NCBI GenBank assembly: GCA_026419775.2
Contig: JAOPGA020001266.1
Location: 1-64,000 of the forward strand
Origin: Acrasis kona
Taxonomy: Eukaryota; Heterolobosea; Eutetramitea; Acrasida; Acrasidae
DNA: 64,000 nucleotides
Reading direction: 5' to 3'
Under the pieces are notes generated by a model that saw nothing but the letters and a program-made list of their open reading frames with translations, ran no database searches and had not been told where the DNA came from. Positions 19,705 through 31,110 of the stretch are shown here, in pieces; positions within the stretch are counted from its first letter, which is position 1, and every line of letters begins with the position of its first letter. Position numbers and translations under genes: made by a program.

Positions 19705-20964
19705 CTCAAATCAACACTGCAACAACTATCACTTAAGGCCTCAACCAAAGACAAGCAGTTAATTGAGAAGTCAAGGTTTGACAAGTTATCCACAAACTTA
19801 CTCAAGTCCATATGCAAGATGTACAAAGAACCATTAGAGGAGAAGGAGCAAGGACCATTTAATACTGATAATAGTACTCTGGCTGATATTGTCGCCAAGT
19901 ATAGCAATACAGTCCTTCAACACGTTATTCATGACTTGAAACAAAACGGATCACATGAATACAAGGATACTACGACTGAACAATCTCAAGTTGTGGATGC
20001 GCCCCCAATAGCTCAGTTAGTGATAGAGATGTTGGAGACATAGAATACAAAGTTGAGTTATATCTTCAAGAAAAAAAAGTTGCAATTGGACACACATTTT
20101 GGGACATTCAAACATCAACATGGAGAAGTTGTTATCGATGAAGTTGTCAAGGAATATGAAGATAATAATGCGCCGTTTGATCAAAACCAAACCTTACCAA
20201 ACCTTAAAGAGCCTTATAAAGCAAATGTAACCTGGCCTATTAAGGATTTAAAACTGATTGATCCCGTTGTAAATAAAGAACCCTCACAACCTGTCATAAC
20301 CGACGAAGAAAGTGTTTCCACTGCGAGGAAAAGACAAAACGATGGCGTAATCTCTGTCAACCAACCGAACAAAAGACAAAAGACAGACGATGACACAAAT
20401 GCTACAGAGAACATCAAGACTCCAGAACCTGTCATTGGTGACCAGAAGCTGCTTGCGCAGATTGCATTACTGCACGCTGAGAATGTTAAACTGAGCAAGT
20501 TGGTTGAAAAGAGGGATGAAGAGATCGTTGCACTAAAGTCGAAATTGTGCGACGAATTTTCTATTTTGAGTGAGGTGGAGAAGACAATTAAGAAATGCAG
20601 GAAAAAGTATGGAATGAGTAACAGCGTCACAGCAGAAACGGTTTTTCTAAGCTTCGAGGGTAAGGAGTTTGTCGTCAAAGCACAGAACTACAACGAATTC
20701 CTCAAGTCTAACCAGAACCCAACGACGACCCGCCTATATTGCGAAATGGTCGGTGTCGACATTGCCGACTATTACATGCCAAGCACTAAAATCAAACCCA
20801 ACACTGATGGTGCGGGTGCAAAGTTCGTAATGACAAAAACTGCTGTAGAGTGTTTGACAGCAGGATTAAGAGCTCATCCGAACTTGGCTAGGGTGGAGAA
20901 CATGCAATCGTTGATTGGTGTAGCGGCATCTGCAGCTCGTGTAAGAAGGGAACAAGAAAAGTAA
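19690..20964 (+). CDS. Coiled-coil nuclear protein, possible BEN-like C-terminus, transposon companion
   Basis: One frame is open from about 19690 (GSQLKSTLQQLSLKAST) through 20964 except for TAG at 20041-20043. That TAG would be removed by a 51-nt in-frame intron (GTGATA to CTTCAAG). Only ATG 19819 is available upstream, so the true start is unresolved. The protein has an acidic/helical N-terminus, KRQ..NKRQK basic patches resembling a bipartite NLS, a coiled coil (about 135-175 residues before the end), and a C-terminal domain with YNEFLKSNQN, LYCEMVGVDIADYY and TAVECLTAGLRAHP that vaguely recalls BEN domains. It lies head to tail with the Tnp2 transposase and may be a second protein of that element. 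Confidence 0.45.
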
Positions 20965-21375
20965 ATAAAATCATATTAAAAAATTGTCAAGTCCTTTATT
21001 TGATCAATTATGAGTTGTTACGAGTCTTACCAAAAGGACTTGGATCGGGTCATGGTTGAGTCTTGTTTTCAAAAATCAAGTCTTATATTTTCATTCGGGC
21101 AATGTCTCCCGCATAAAATGTCAACCCTTTTTCCGACAGTTGAAAAATCTCAAATCAACAGTGTATCCACAGTGAAACAACTGCTTAAAACCAAAAATCA
21201 ACCGTTAGATCTGCATCCAGCATCCGAGTATTCCAGGGAGATGAAAAAAATGAAAAATAAAGCAAGTCGGTGCCAACACCTATTTAAACACACACTTGTT
21301 GTGACACGATAACACATTAACAAACGGCTGTAAAAACTTTTTTATTGCATTTCCGCAGGTTCCAATGTTTGTTCC
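20965..21375. other. Spacer with a doubtful 100-codon frame
   Basis: ATG 21010 to 21312 on the plus strand would give 100 residues without recognisable features. It could be a small gene or non-coding DNA between the companion gene and the 3' end of the transposase gene. Confidence 0.25.
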
Positions 21376-23345
21376 TCAGAGCATGTATTTGTGAGTGGTT
21401 AACATAGGAACCAAACACCACTTGTCCTCTCCTAACGACAAGCCAATACACTGATTCATAATCATTGAGATTGGAATCTTTCTTGATAGACCGAATTTGC
21501 CAGATTTGTCACTAACCACGTCCACTATTGCAGTAGCACGGCCCGTCTTCTTGTCATACGAAATGGATTGGATCATGACACTCCTAAACCCATTAGAAAC
21601 TTCAAAAAGAATAATATTTACCTATGGTCTGTCGTTTGAGCGAATGAATTATTATACACTTTAGATTTGGAAGCACTTCTTGCCTACATCGTGCCATCCA
21701 TCTTAAGATAACGATAGTTTGATTGTTCCAAACCGCTTGATACTTCATCAATCAAAGTTGCGGTACTACCGTTATCCATTTGTATTTTCACTCCATCTGT
21801 GTGCTTGTCTTTTGTCAACTTCCGCTCCCAGTTTGCGGCATCCTAGCAAGTTAGATTGCAACTCAACGTAGACTTACTTTCATTTTGTTGTAGGCCATGC
21901 GTTCAGCGCCTTGAATCTTCTTTTCTCTACTTTCCGCCAGTTGGTACATGTTTATGGATCTCACTGCAGAAAATTGACACATGTAAGAACCATGTATTCC
22001 TTTCAACAAAATGTGGTTGAAGCCTTCATAAATAAAACAATTGTAGCACCACAACGGGCCGTGCAACAATACGTTTTGAACAAGATGGGTAAGATTATGA
22101 ATGTTCATGGTGCACTTGCCCTCACCATACAACCTGGAAAATTTAAGTACGAACAAATCAAGCTTGATTTGCACTGATTCCAAGTCCAAGCGTCTGATGG
22201 ACCTTGACATCAATATCCTCATTGAATCCACAAGCAACTTTAAGTGATTGAGTACTCTTCATCCAAAAACGATTGTAGTAACGGAGTTAAATACAGCAGA
22301 AAAACCATTGACTCCGATGCCTAATGTTGTTACAGGTGATGGTTTGTAGTGACTTACCTTCCAATATCCACCATGTTCTATCACTGATCGAACGTTTCGG
22401 TGAAGTATACTAACAATATTCTGTTCTTGTATTAGCTTATCAAACCGTCTCCATAAAGATGCCGCCATTCCACCCAACTCGTTTGATTTGGACCAGCAGC
22501 TCAATAATTTCTTCACCACTCCAGATGTATTATGCATTGGATCAATGGATTGACACGACACCATCGTCCAATATGGAATTTGATCTAATACTGGCACCTG
22601 TTGAATTCCATCATAATCTATCTCCTTCCCTTGATGGGCCCTAACAGATTCATAAAGATCCTTTGTACCTTGTTCCGTCCTTAGCTTGGTGCAAAAATGG
22701 TCAATCTCGTCATTGCTTACAATGGTCGGGAAAACCACTTTTTTAACGCACAACTTCCCTGGGTGCAAACACCATGAACATCCGCAGTAGGCATTATAGT
22801 TCTTCATACACAATACTCCTGCTCTTGCTGGAAGGTCGCACGATAAGTTTACAAGACGAGCCCTTACATTCAAAAGGCCGTTGCCTCTCTGTATTTGTAT
22901 CCCTTGGTCAAGAAGGTTCAAATCTTTTACAAGCGGCGCAAGGTATAGATTGAAATCAGGCTTCCCCTTCCCAAAATACAAACCACAAAACAGCACATTT
23001 ACAGCTTTGAACCTCTCTGACGGTCTCATCTCATTAATTGTCAAGTATATGGGCCAACAGTTCCATTTTGATGATTTGTAGGGACTGATTCCATCTGTGT
23101 TCAAGGTGAAGGACAAACCTCCAATTTGCTTTGTAATCTTTTCTGCGATTTTCATGTAGGACGCACCACAATATACATCATCAAGCACATCGTCCTTTTT
23201 TGTATACTCACGAATGTAATACTGGCATCGTTCAAAAAAGTCGTCTTGCTTCAACTTTTTCTTTAGTATCTCTGAAGGAGGCTTGAAAAGAAAGTAGTGC
23301 TTTAAAATCTGCCCACACTTGCAAGTTTCAGAAGTACTTCGGCTC
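21376..23345 (-). pseudogene. CACTA/Tnp2-type transposase, N-terminally truncated
   Basis: From 23345 down, the minus strand reads CKCGQILKHYF, then NTDGISPYKSSKWNCWPIYL, INEMRPSERFKAVNVLFCGLYFGKGKPD, DLPARAGVLCMKNYN, CGCSWCLHPGK, SIDPMHN and HGGYWK. A 120-nt intron (22357-22238) leads to LYGEGKCTMNIHNLTHL and GPLWCYNCFIYEGFN. These are hallmarks of Tnp2 transposases of CACTA (EnSpm) elements, including the DG and MHN catalytic regions. Further exons follow (about 21850-21690, 21690-21376), with an in-frame TAG at about 21690. The start is missing, cut about 150 bases before the NHL gene. Mostly intact, hence recent; probably inactive. Confidence 0.8.
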
Positions 23346-23496
23346 TTGCTTGTGTTTACCGGTAAACAATTATTTTAATTACCAAACCAAAAACCACCTA
23401 ATTGTAAGAGACGTGGAAAATAGAACATCGAGAGGAGAAAATCCCTACACGCAAATATATAAAACAACCGACAAACCGAATTATTACCGTTCGAAA

Positions 23497-25294
23497 ATGA
23501 AAGTAATCATCATAGCATTAATACTGCATTGTTTGATTATTGCCTCGGGAAGCAATTTGATTAGCACATTTTTATTGTCACCTTTGGTTTTGCCTGTTAA
23601 TATAGCAATAGACAACATTAACAACCTTGCATATATTGCGGACTCAAATTGCGTTAAGGTTGTGGATCGCACAAGCGGTAACATTACTACGTTCGCAGGC
23701 ACTGGTATACAAGGATATAACGGAGATGATATTCCTGCAACAACAGCACATTTAAACAAGCCATACGGGGTTGCCATAGACAATGTCAATAATCTTGTTT
23801 ACATTGCAGATACATTAAACAGCCGTATCAGAGTTATAAATCGCACAAGCGGTAACATTACTACGTTCGCAGGTACTGGCATACGAGACTATAACGGAGA
23901 TAACATAGCAGCAACACAAGCACACTTGTTTTTGCCATTTGACGTAGCGATTGATAGTGTTAACAATTTTATTTATATAGTAGATTTTGCCAATAATCGC
24001 ATCAGAGTTGTGGCCCGATCCATCGGTATCATAAGTACTGTCGCTGGTGTAGGGCAGCCTGGAAGAGACTACGACAAAGAAGATAACATTGAAGCAACAA
24101 GTTCAGAGTTTTATTATGCACAGAGGTTGGCAATAGACAACGTTAACAACCTTGTTTACATATCAGATACAGACAACCAACGTATCAGAGTTGTAGATCG
24201 TACAACTGGGAACATTAGTACATATGCTGGTTTAATAATAAAAGTACCAAAGTCTACAAGAAAATGCGGATACAATGGAGATGGTATTGAAGCAACAAGT
24301 GCAAAGTTATGTAATCCACAAGGAATAGCAGTGGACAATGTCAACAATATAGTTTACTTTGCTGACTCAGGCAACGGACGCATTGTATCTATTCCATTTG
24401 TTAATAAAGTAACAGCAACTGACATTTACTGCTTCAACATTTTAAGTACTGATCCGAGTGTATGCAGCCAAGGTAATGGGGTGTGCACATCTTATAATAG
24501 CTGTGTTTGTAAAAGAAATAGTTTTATTGGAGAACAATGTGAGATTGATCTTACAAAGATGAGCTCCTTCACACTATTAAATAATAGTGCATCTGTAGAT
24601 ATGAACATACTTAGTAACTACACAGTTGATTACTACAATGTCGATGGTTGTGGAATGGAGATTAGTTCTTTGTTAACCAACAAAACAAAATCTATATGTT
24701 TTAAACCTAGTTTCTAGTTTAATAGGTAGACAGTTTTTTATGGCACTAAGGTTCACACAACAATTTTCTTCTGGATCTGCAGTTCAGTTATATTTAAAAC
24801 CTGAATCTTCTACCTCAGAGCAAGTTGCTACGACTTCCATTCAATTCACTGATAGTGGACAGAATTTCGTAATGGAAAATAGTTCTACAATATATAGCAC
24901 AATACAAACCCAAAGTAACACCGACTATATTGTCTATATCTCTTATGATGAACAAACGAACAGATTCATATCACAGATTACAGATCTGAAAGGAAAGATT
25001 ATATCAAAAGCTACCTCTGATTTGGTGGAATCCAACTACATCAGTTCAATCTTGAAGAAGAAATACAATGTTTGTATCGGCCCATATCGCTTCGTAGACA
25101 AAGTTTGGTCGTTAGATTTTAGATTTAGAGCTCTATTTTATGGAACTAGTTTTGATGGAAGAATGATTGATCTAGATACTTCTAATGAAACAACAAACAA
25201 CAAACCTAATCTCAGAATGATTGTCATAATTATTATTACATTGTTTATTGGCTATTTGTTAGATGTTATTATGCTTCCATTTGACAATGTGTAA
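23497..25294 (+). CDS. Secreted/type I membrane protein with NHL beta-propeller repeats and EGF-like module
   Basis: ATG 23497 starts a signal peptide (MKVIIIALILHCLIIASG). At least five NHL repeats follow (about residues 35-335), each with a variant of LAIDNVNNLVYIADT..RIRVV and GNITTFAGTG. A cysteine-rich EGF-like module (VCSQGNGVC...CVC...GEQC) and a second extracellular region follow. A stop at 24715-24717 is bypassed if a 28-nt intron (GTTTTAAACC...TAATAG, phase 1) joins the frame containing ATG 24740. That part ends in a C-terminal membrane helix (MIVIIIITLFIGYLLDVIML). Without the splice there would be a secreted propeller and a separate tail-anchored ORF. A surface binding or adhesion role is inferred. 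Confidence 0.7.
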
Positions 25295-26266
25295 GGTTTG
25301 TTTGTATTTCTCACCACTTTACAAGTGGGGAACAATGTATGAATAAAAACATAATTGTGGGTCTGGTTTGTTTATAGTTTAATCCTTGTTTTCATCTTGT
25401 CACCACAATCTAATAAATAAAAAGTACTTTTAATCAATACAAAAAAATTTTGGTTTGATGATGGGGAGGGAAGGTGAGGTGTTGTTGGGCTTCACGGGCC
25501 TGGCGGAAGCGACATCTAAAATTCGAGTCTGAACAGTCTCCTGATCCTCCTTCTGCTCGATTTCGGAGTTAGGGGTTGGATGTCTTCTTGATGCCTTTCT
25601 CGTCTTCCGCCGAGGGAGGTTTCATCTATTGAATCTGCTGTCCGCTTCCAATTCATTCAGACTTTGAGTGCGGATTATGAGCATCCACTTCTGTGCTAAT
25701 TTACTAAGGTCTTGTTGTTGGATGTCCTCGTAAATGTCGTCTTCCTTTTCTTTTTGGTAATCGGGGCTTTTGTGGTGGGTGTTCATCTTTTTTAGGAGAG
25801 ATTTTTCCTCCTGATCTTGGGCTGCTCAACATTCTGGGTATTGAGGGTGAACATAAATGCTGTTCACAATAACAAACCTTCAAAGTTAAAAAAATTTGTA
25901 CTTAGTTGTCCTTGGGAGGTCAAAGTGCTTTAACCCAGTTAAATAAGTTTCTTTCTGTATTGGTAAAGGTGAATTGAATATGTTGTCTTGTCGAGCTTAC
26001 AACGATTTCCATTATCATCCAAGAAATAGAAACTTAGAGTAGTAGGTGGCAGTTGAAGGATCCCATTTGTTAATATCTGTTACTGTGATTGGTGCGTTTG
26101 AAAAAGTCTTCCAACCGTTTTTTGGAAAGATAAAAGAAGGCATGAACGAAATGCGTCAAAAACGGATTTTCAACCTGTATTCGTTGTTTGAATAATTCAA
26201 TGTTTTCATCGAAAAATGCATCAAGGTGTCAAGTTCTAAAAAATCCAACTCTCAACCGCTTATTCC
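25295..26266. other. Gene-poor spacer
   Basis: No convincing coding region on either strand over nearly 1 kb. A GC-richer patch at about 25460-25640 with several short frames may be remains of a lost exon. The 3' end of the NHL gene is followed by AATAAAAAC-like words (about 25340, 25415) that could serve polyadenylation. Confidence 0.4.
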
Positions 26267-26523
26267 ATGATTGCACCCCGTCTGAAGGATGATTTAGCGG
26301 ACGACGACGACGGTGGTGGAAGTGAGGATGAGGACGATGAGGCTGAGGGTATACAAAGGAAGAACAGCAGGAACCCGATGAAGACTACCAACCTGACCTT
26401 AAAGTACTTTGTTCTTGAAACAATTCTTATTAACTTTTGTAGAAAAGAAAACTAGATGATTCTAAGAAAGGCGATCCTCATGAGTTCTTTGCGGATTGGA
26501 AACATGATACACCAGCCCTATAA
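26267..26523 (+). CDS. Small acidic protein of unknown function (two exons)
   Basis: ATG 26267 opens with RLKDDLADDDDGG and SEDEDDEAEG. A 32-nt intron (26411-26442, GTTCTT...ATTAACTTTTGTAG, phase 0) joins it to a second exon reading KRKLDDSKKGDPHEFF and ending TAA 26521-26523, for 74 residues. The intron has a good TTAAC branch-like site. The protein is short, highly charged and not recognised. It might be the last piece of a longer decayed gene, as the frame is open a little way upstream. Confidence 0.35.
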
Positions 26524-26581
26524 AAACAGTTTTTCAACTCGCTCTCTATGGTTATTGACTATCTGGTACAATGAATAAAAA

Positions 26582-27448
26582 ATGGGCCAGAATTCTGGCC
26601 CACTAAATCGGGCCGAGACAACGCAGCGGACGACGTTCGCTGCACAAAGAATAAAGGCGCTGCAGAAGGAGCACGGAGTTGCGTTATCCAGTGAGTTTCA
26701 TAACCAACTTCGACAAATTGATCAACGGTCGATACACGATTACCTGCAACCAATCATCACCCCTCCTGCGTTATTATCTACAATCGTGTTTGATCAAATT
26801 CACCCGCTGATTTATGCACCATTTTGCAACTCAGCACCAGGCCTATACAGAGTTCCATTACTGACGATTGAAATTCCACCAATTGTTATTGAAGAAATTC
26901 AAGATGATACCACCCCAACATTAGAACCAATGGCGAATCACATTTTGCACGAATTACAGGAACCGAATGATTTAAATGAACAGGGCATGGAACGCCCATT
27001 ACCGGCAGATGCACCCAATACTGCAACTGACCCGAAGCATTCGAAAAAGCGTAAAGCACAACAGGCCTTGACCGATCCTGATCTGAATTACCTATAATTC
27101 CATCCTAATAAAAGAAGGAAGTATCTAAAGGAAAAGGAGAAGGAAAAGAATAAAAAATACTGGTCAAAAATATTTGCAAAAGCAGGAGGGGCCAAATCCC
27201 CGTTGCAACCCCAAAGCCCAATTCCGCCACCCACAAGTTCCACGGCATCAGGTTTGGAGAACCTGAGCCCAAACACGCCAGAACCAGATCACCCCACTCT
27301 TGATGTTTATAACACAAGTTCTTATAGAGCACGGAGTGCTCTTAGCATGTGCGACGCTCGGTGTCCCACAAATACAATGCAGGAACAGAGTGAGGAGTTA
27401 CAAGAAGAAGGTTCGAAAATGGATATTACGGATGAGAGGACATTATAA
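26582..27448 (+). CDS. Unrecognised Pro/Lys-rich protein with in-frame stop
   Basis: The frame begins at 26582 with TTG or at a later ATG; the first plausible in-frame ATG is well inside, so the start is uncertain. The first part has an Arg/Gln-rich helix (AAQRIKALQKEHG), then a Pro/Ile-rich stretch and a KHSKKRKAQQ basic patch. TAA at 27095-27097 interrupts, and the same frame continues with NKRRKYLKEKEKEKNKKYW, a proline-rich segment and an acidic end at 27448. A GTAAAG donor at about 27052 offers possible in-frame introns (81 nt or more) but no strong acceptor. Either an intron-bearing gene or a disabled one; basic patches suggest a nuclear protein. Confidence 0.4.
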
Positions 27449-27787
27449 TTAACACAGTGCCTCGCACTGTCAACCGTAATATAATGAATGTATTGGTTTA
27501 TTTTTCCAACTGCTACACAGTTGTCTTTTTTTGAAGAGAACACACGTGTATATTACAATAAAGACTCTGTCAACTGGATCGCCTGCGGCGATTTGGATTT
27601 TTATCTAGAAATTAAGAGTTCACTTCACTAGTCGCTACCGCTCCGACAAAGTCCAACACTCTCTTCACCACAAGTCTCACAACCATCGCTGAAAATTGAT
27701 TAAATACAATAGAAAATAGTTGACCATGTTAAATTGGAAAATTTATTTTTAGAACCTACAAATAGTAAAATATTCAAACACACAAGC
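27449..27787. other. Spacer before the membrane protein gene
   Basis: Nothing recognised. A GTGCCTCGCAC / GCACTG near-palindrome occurs at about 27460. Confidence 0.4.
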
Positions 27788-28387
27788 ATGGCACCAATAC
27801 CCTACAACTTTGAAACAGAAGAATTTGATTTAGTGCCGCCCTCATCGCTGAGTGGAACAGTCAATCAATCTGACTACGAGTTGACAATAAAAAAATGCAA
27901 CAGAATTTGGGAACAGTACACTTCGTCGCGACGCAAGATTCGTACCATATCGGTATCAGTTGTCATTATTGGCCTTTTGTTAGGCGCAGCAGCAATTATT
28001 ACTTTGTTGGTCCTAAACTTGACGGGTGTGGTCGACTTGGGTACATCATACTTCAGATACGTCATATACCTAGTTGTAGGTATTCCAGTGTTCTTAATTG
28101 TAGGATTCGTTCAAGTGGTACTTCACATTTACGGTGTTAGAATGGCTGGGAGAACAGGAGCTGAAATACAAGAATATCTTGATGGAGAAGACTCATTTTG
28201 CGCTACTTACAAACTGAGGATGACAATTCTTGTTGAAGTTGTCAAAAATCACGGTGCGGTTCCCATGTTGCAAATAACTTCTATTGGAGAGCAGCCGAGT
28301 CTTTACCAGGCTCATAATGATAGCTTAACCAAACTACTATTATATTCAAATCTTGAAGGACGGTATAGAAGAGTCGAGAAATGTTAG
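27788..28387 (+). CDS. Membrane protein with two spans, 199 aa, unrecognised
   Basis: ATG 27788 (MAPIPYNFETEEFDLVPP) is chosen because the frame upstream begins only with TTG. A soluble N-terminus of about 55 residues is followed by two strong hydrophobic helices (about 60-82, SVVIIGLLLGAAAIITLLVL core, and about 92-118, FRYVIYLVVGIPVFLIVGF core) separated by a short loop, then a soluble C-terminus of about 80 residues. Both ends would face the same side. No family is recognised; the intact frame without introns suggests a working gene. Confidence 0.6.
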   Translation: MAPIPYNFETEEFDLVPPSSLSGTVNQSDYELTIKKCNRIWEQYTSSRRKIRTISVSVVIIGLLLGAAAIITLLVLNLTGVVDLGTSYFRYVIYLVVGIPVFLIVGFVQVVLHIYGVRMAGRTGAEIQEYLDGEDSFCATYKLRMTILVEVVKNHGAVPMLQITSIGEQPSLYQAHNDSLTKLLLYSNLEGRYRRVEKC

Positions 28388-30289
28388 AGCTTTTTTACGA
28401 TACCCTAATATGTTTATTGTAATAAAGGAATTAGTACAAGAGAACGTTTGATGTGTCATCATACATCTTACTCATTGTAATCGGCAATTGCCATAGGGCA
28501 TCGGTATAGTTCGATAGCCTCATTTCCTAATCACAAATACATTGATTCCAACACCATGCACGCTGTGTTTGTGCGGCTTTGCAGTGGTGCTTTCAACCAC
28601 CATGCTACGATCTATGGACAACGACAATATCGGTTTATCAAAGTACACGTGGAAATCTAATATGGGGGGGTACCTTCCAAAGCTGGGATCACCTATTTTG
28701 TACCTGGATAGCACGAAGACTTTTGCTGAGATATGCCTTATTCAACTCCACAGGGTTCAAAGTACTCGATCCAGCTGCATAAGAGACGAGTCTTTAGAAA
28801 TACGTAGTAGTTTATCAATTTCCAAGTGACTATGCTCCGTCCGTAGGATGTTGCTTTTAATAAAGTGATATTAAACCTCCACTCGTCCTTTTTGAAATTT
28901 GAGACTGTTACTTGTCTTTGATCGGGGACCAGTTCATAATTCCAAATCTTGATCATGATGCGATAGGTAGTATGATGTTGAGTGATCCGATCGAAAAATC
29001 CAATTCAATCAGAATTAATTATTCCTGATAGGGGTGATACATTCTCCAATGCAAAGATGGATTTTAGATTTCGATCTTGGGATTTTGCAATCAATGTTTT
29101 CCTCACCGCATCATTAGATTTATATTATTTGAATGCATTTTGTGTCAATCCCTTCAAACGGTGGAAAGATAATGCCGCAGTTGCGACGATATCTCGCAAT
29201 ACCAGCGCGTCTGTTTCCTCTGAGCGTATGTTTAATGATGGGCGTGATATAATGACGATGAAAATAGCAGTCAATCTAGCAGTAGTGATGATGGTTATCA
29301 AAATAATGATAATAATGATCAGCAAAGCAACAGTGAAAGTGAGGATAACAGATCTGACAATGATCAAAGTAAGCCATGCCAAGCTGACAATCTTGGTGAT
29401 AACGGTGATGTCAAGAAATTATGGACGTGGTCGCACAAAAGGATGTAATTAGTTTGGATGTGTCAGGGAGGTTCATAAGCAGCGACAATCTATAAGTGCC
29501 AGCATCATAGGATTTCCCAATTTCTTTACAAGTTAGGTAATTTTGTCGATAAATAAAACCAATTCTTCCGATCAAGATCCAAATCCTGAAGGATGTTCTG
29601 GTTGTTTCTATTTCTGTGAGCGAATATATAGTCTCCTCATTTGCAACAATTTAGATTGATAATGGTAATGATTTAAATGCATTTTGTATTATCGAATCTA
29701 TACGTATAATATATCGGCTTGTTGGAGCGAATTTGATTCTGATTAGTTGCTCATCTTTGATCAACCATCGCAATTCCAAATCATAAATGTAATTTTGAAA
29801 CGGGTTGTGATGGTGGTGACAATGTAGTGTTGATCATGACATTTGTCGAAGAGAGCTGATATATATGGTAGGCGATGGTTTAGTTAAGAAACTTTCTACG
29901 TGCCTCTCTTGTTAGTTTGTCTCCCACATTCGAACGCGTAGTAGGTCCTGTGTCAAAGTTAAAAATGACGTGTAGTGGATCCATTGCTGCTCATAATACT
30001 TCTTCTGTGGTAGAATTCTTTTATAACTCAATTCGATTGGAAATGATTCTTTAAATTAATTCTCCATCTCCAAATGTGAGCCGATCATACCCCTTTCTCT
30101 GCTCTGGCGGATTCAGCTGTACGCGAACGATTATAAAAATCGGTTTGAGATCATTTTGGTTTTGTTGTCACTTTGTTTGACTCCGAATGTTGATCGAATG
30201 GTTCTTATTGATGCGGGAGCATGGTGTAGAGGTGTGAAAAGTGCATTTTTTGTAAATAAATTGTAATTTTTGAGAATCAAAAGAGTTTA
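28388..30289. other. Degenerate, gene-poor region
   Basis: No complete gene seen. On the minus strand between 28956 and 28520 several short frames look weakly coding (for example LEIDKLLRISKDSSLMQLDR and YKIGDPSFGRYPPILDFHV) and might be exons of one small gene, but the splices do not close. A possible hAT fragment is listed separately. About 29450-30280 shows nothing recognisable. Confidence 0.35.
29044..29290 (+). pseudogene. Possible hAT transposase C-terminal fragment
   Basis: Within a plus-strand frame the segment NPFKRWKDNAAVATISRNTS followed by SVSSERMFNDGRDIMT resembles the hAT dimerisation region, where a WW-type motif precedes a (P/N)xSxxSER(V/M)FS box. Beyond it the frame runs into low-complexity sequence (repeated ATGAT/AATAATG). 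The match is short and could be chance. Confidence 0.35.
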
Positions 30290-30760
30290 TTAATGTTCTG
30301 AACCTTGTGGAACTGGTCCTTGTGGACGATTAGTACCTTGAGGTGCAACTGGTCTTGAACCTTGTGGGTATGTACCTTGTGGGCGTGCTGATCCTTGAGG
30401 GTGTTGTGAACCATGTGGGCGACCAGATCCGAGTGGAGCTCCAGAACCTTGTGGGCGTTGTGGCTTAGGTCCTTGTTGATTAGCTCCTTCTGGGAGAGGT
30501 TGTTGTGATGCAACGGCGGCTAGTGCAGATTTTAGTGATCTGGCAGATGCGTTGTTGGATGGACGAGGATGTCTTGAGCCCTGAGGTCTTCTGGATCCTT
30601 GTGGGCGTGCTGATCCTTGAGGGTGTTGTGAACCATGTGGGCGTCTCGAACCAACTGGGTGTGGTCTGATAGAACCTGCTGGCTGTCCACTTGCAGCTTG
30701 AGAAGAATAACCTGATAGTGCTACAACTACAAACAGAATGGCCAAAACGATCTTATTCAT
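30290..30760 (-). CDS. Secreted repeat peptide rich in (R/H)PQGS units, 156 aa
   Basis: ATG 30760 begins a clear signal peptide (MNKIVLAILFVVVALSG...A, about 22 residues). The mature part is built from repeats of five to seven residues of the type RPQGS, HPQGS and RPHGS in two blocks (about residues 25-68 and 95-156), separated by a less repetitive helical segment (ARSLKSALAAVASQQPLP). It has no cysteines and is rich in Pro, Gly, Gln, Ser, Arg and His. A matrix, mucus or cyst-wall component, or an antimicrobial-like peptide, are possible roles, all inference. No homologue is recognised. The two blocks share nearly identical DNA, indicating recent duplication. Confidence 0.65.
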   Translation of the reverse strand: MNKIVLAILFVVVALSGYSSQAASGQPAGSIRPHPVGSRRPHGSQHPQGSARPQGSRRPQGSRHPRPSNNASARSLKSALAAVASQQPLPEGANQQGPKPQRPQGSGAPLGSGRPHGSQHPQGSARPQGTYPQGSRPVAPQGTNRPQGPVPQGSEH

Positions 30761-31110
30761 GCTGTACTCTCTTCTGTTCTGTTGTCTACCTGTGTTACTT
30801 TTTTATGTTTGATGATGAAAAAATCACTGGGCTTTTATACCAGAGTTTGGACAGAATAACTGAAGCGGTTACGGCGTTGAATAAACTCTCCTAAAATTTC
30901 GCGAGCTTAAGATATTATACATCTTCTAATTTACTACAAGAAGTATAAAATACAAAAAATCCGCAAAGATCAAACTAAAAAGTAAGTCAACCAATTACAA
31001 TTGATGCAAAATTATGTGGTCTTAAATGTTGGTCGTTTGTAGAAATTATAAAACTGTAACGAATTACTTCTAATGCGCGCAGAATGTTTTTACAAATAAA
31101 TTTATTGATT
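30761..31110. other. Spacer upstream of the repeat-peptide gene
   Basis: No gene seen. TTTTATG/TATAAAA-like words near 30830 may be part of the promoter of the minus-strand gene. Confidence 0.35.

Noticed and set aside
26267-26523. Acidic N-terminal exon of a longer transcription factor
   Set aside because: No upstream or downstream exons with DNA-binding motifs can be found; kept only as a low-confidence small gene.
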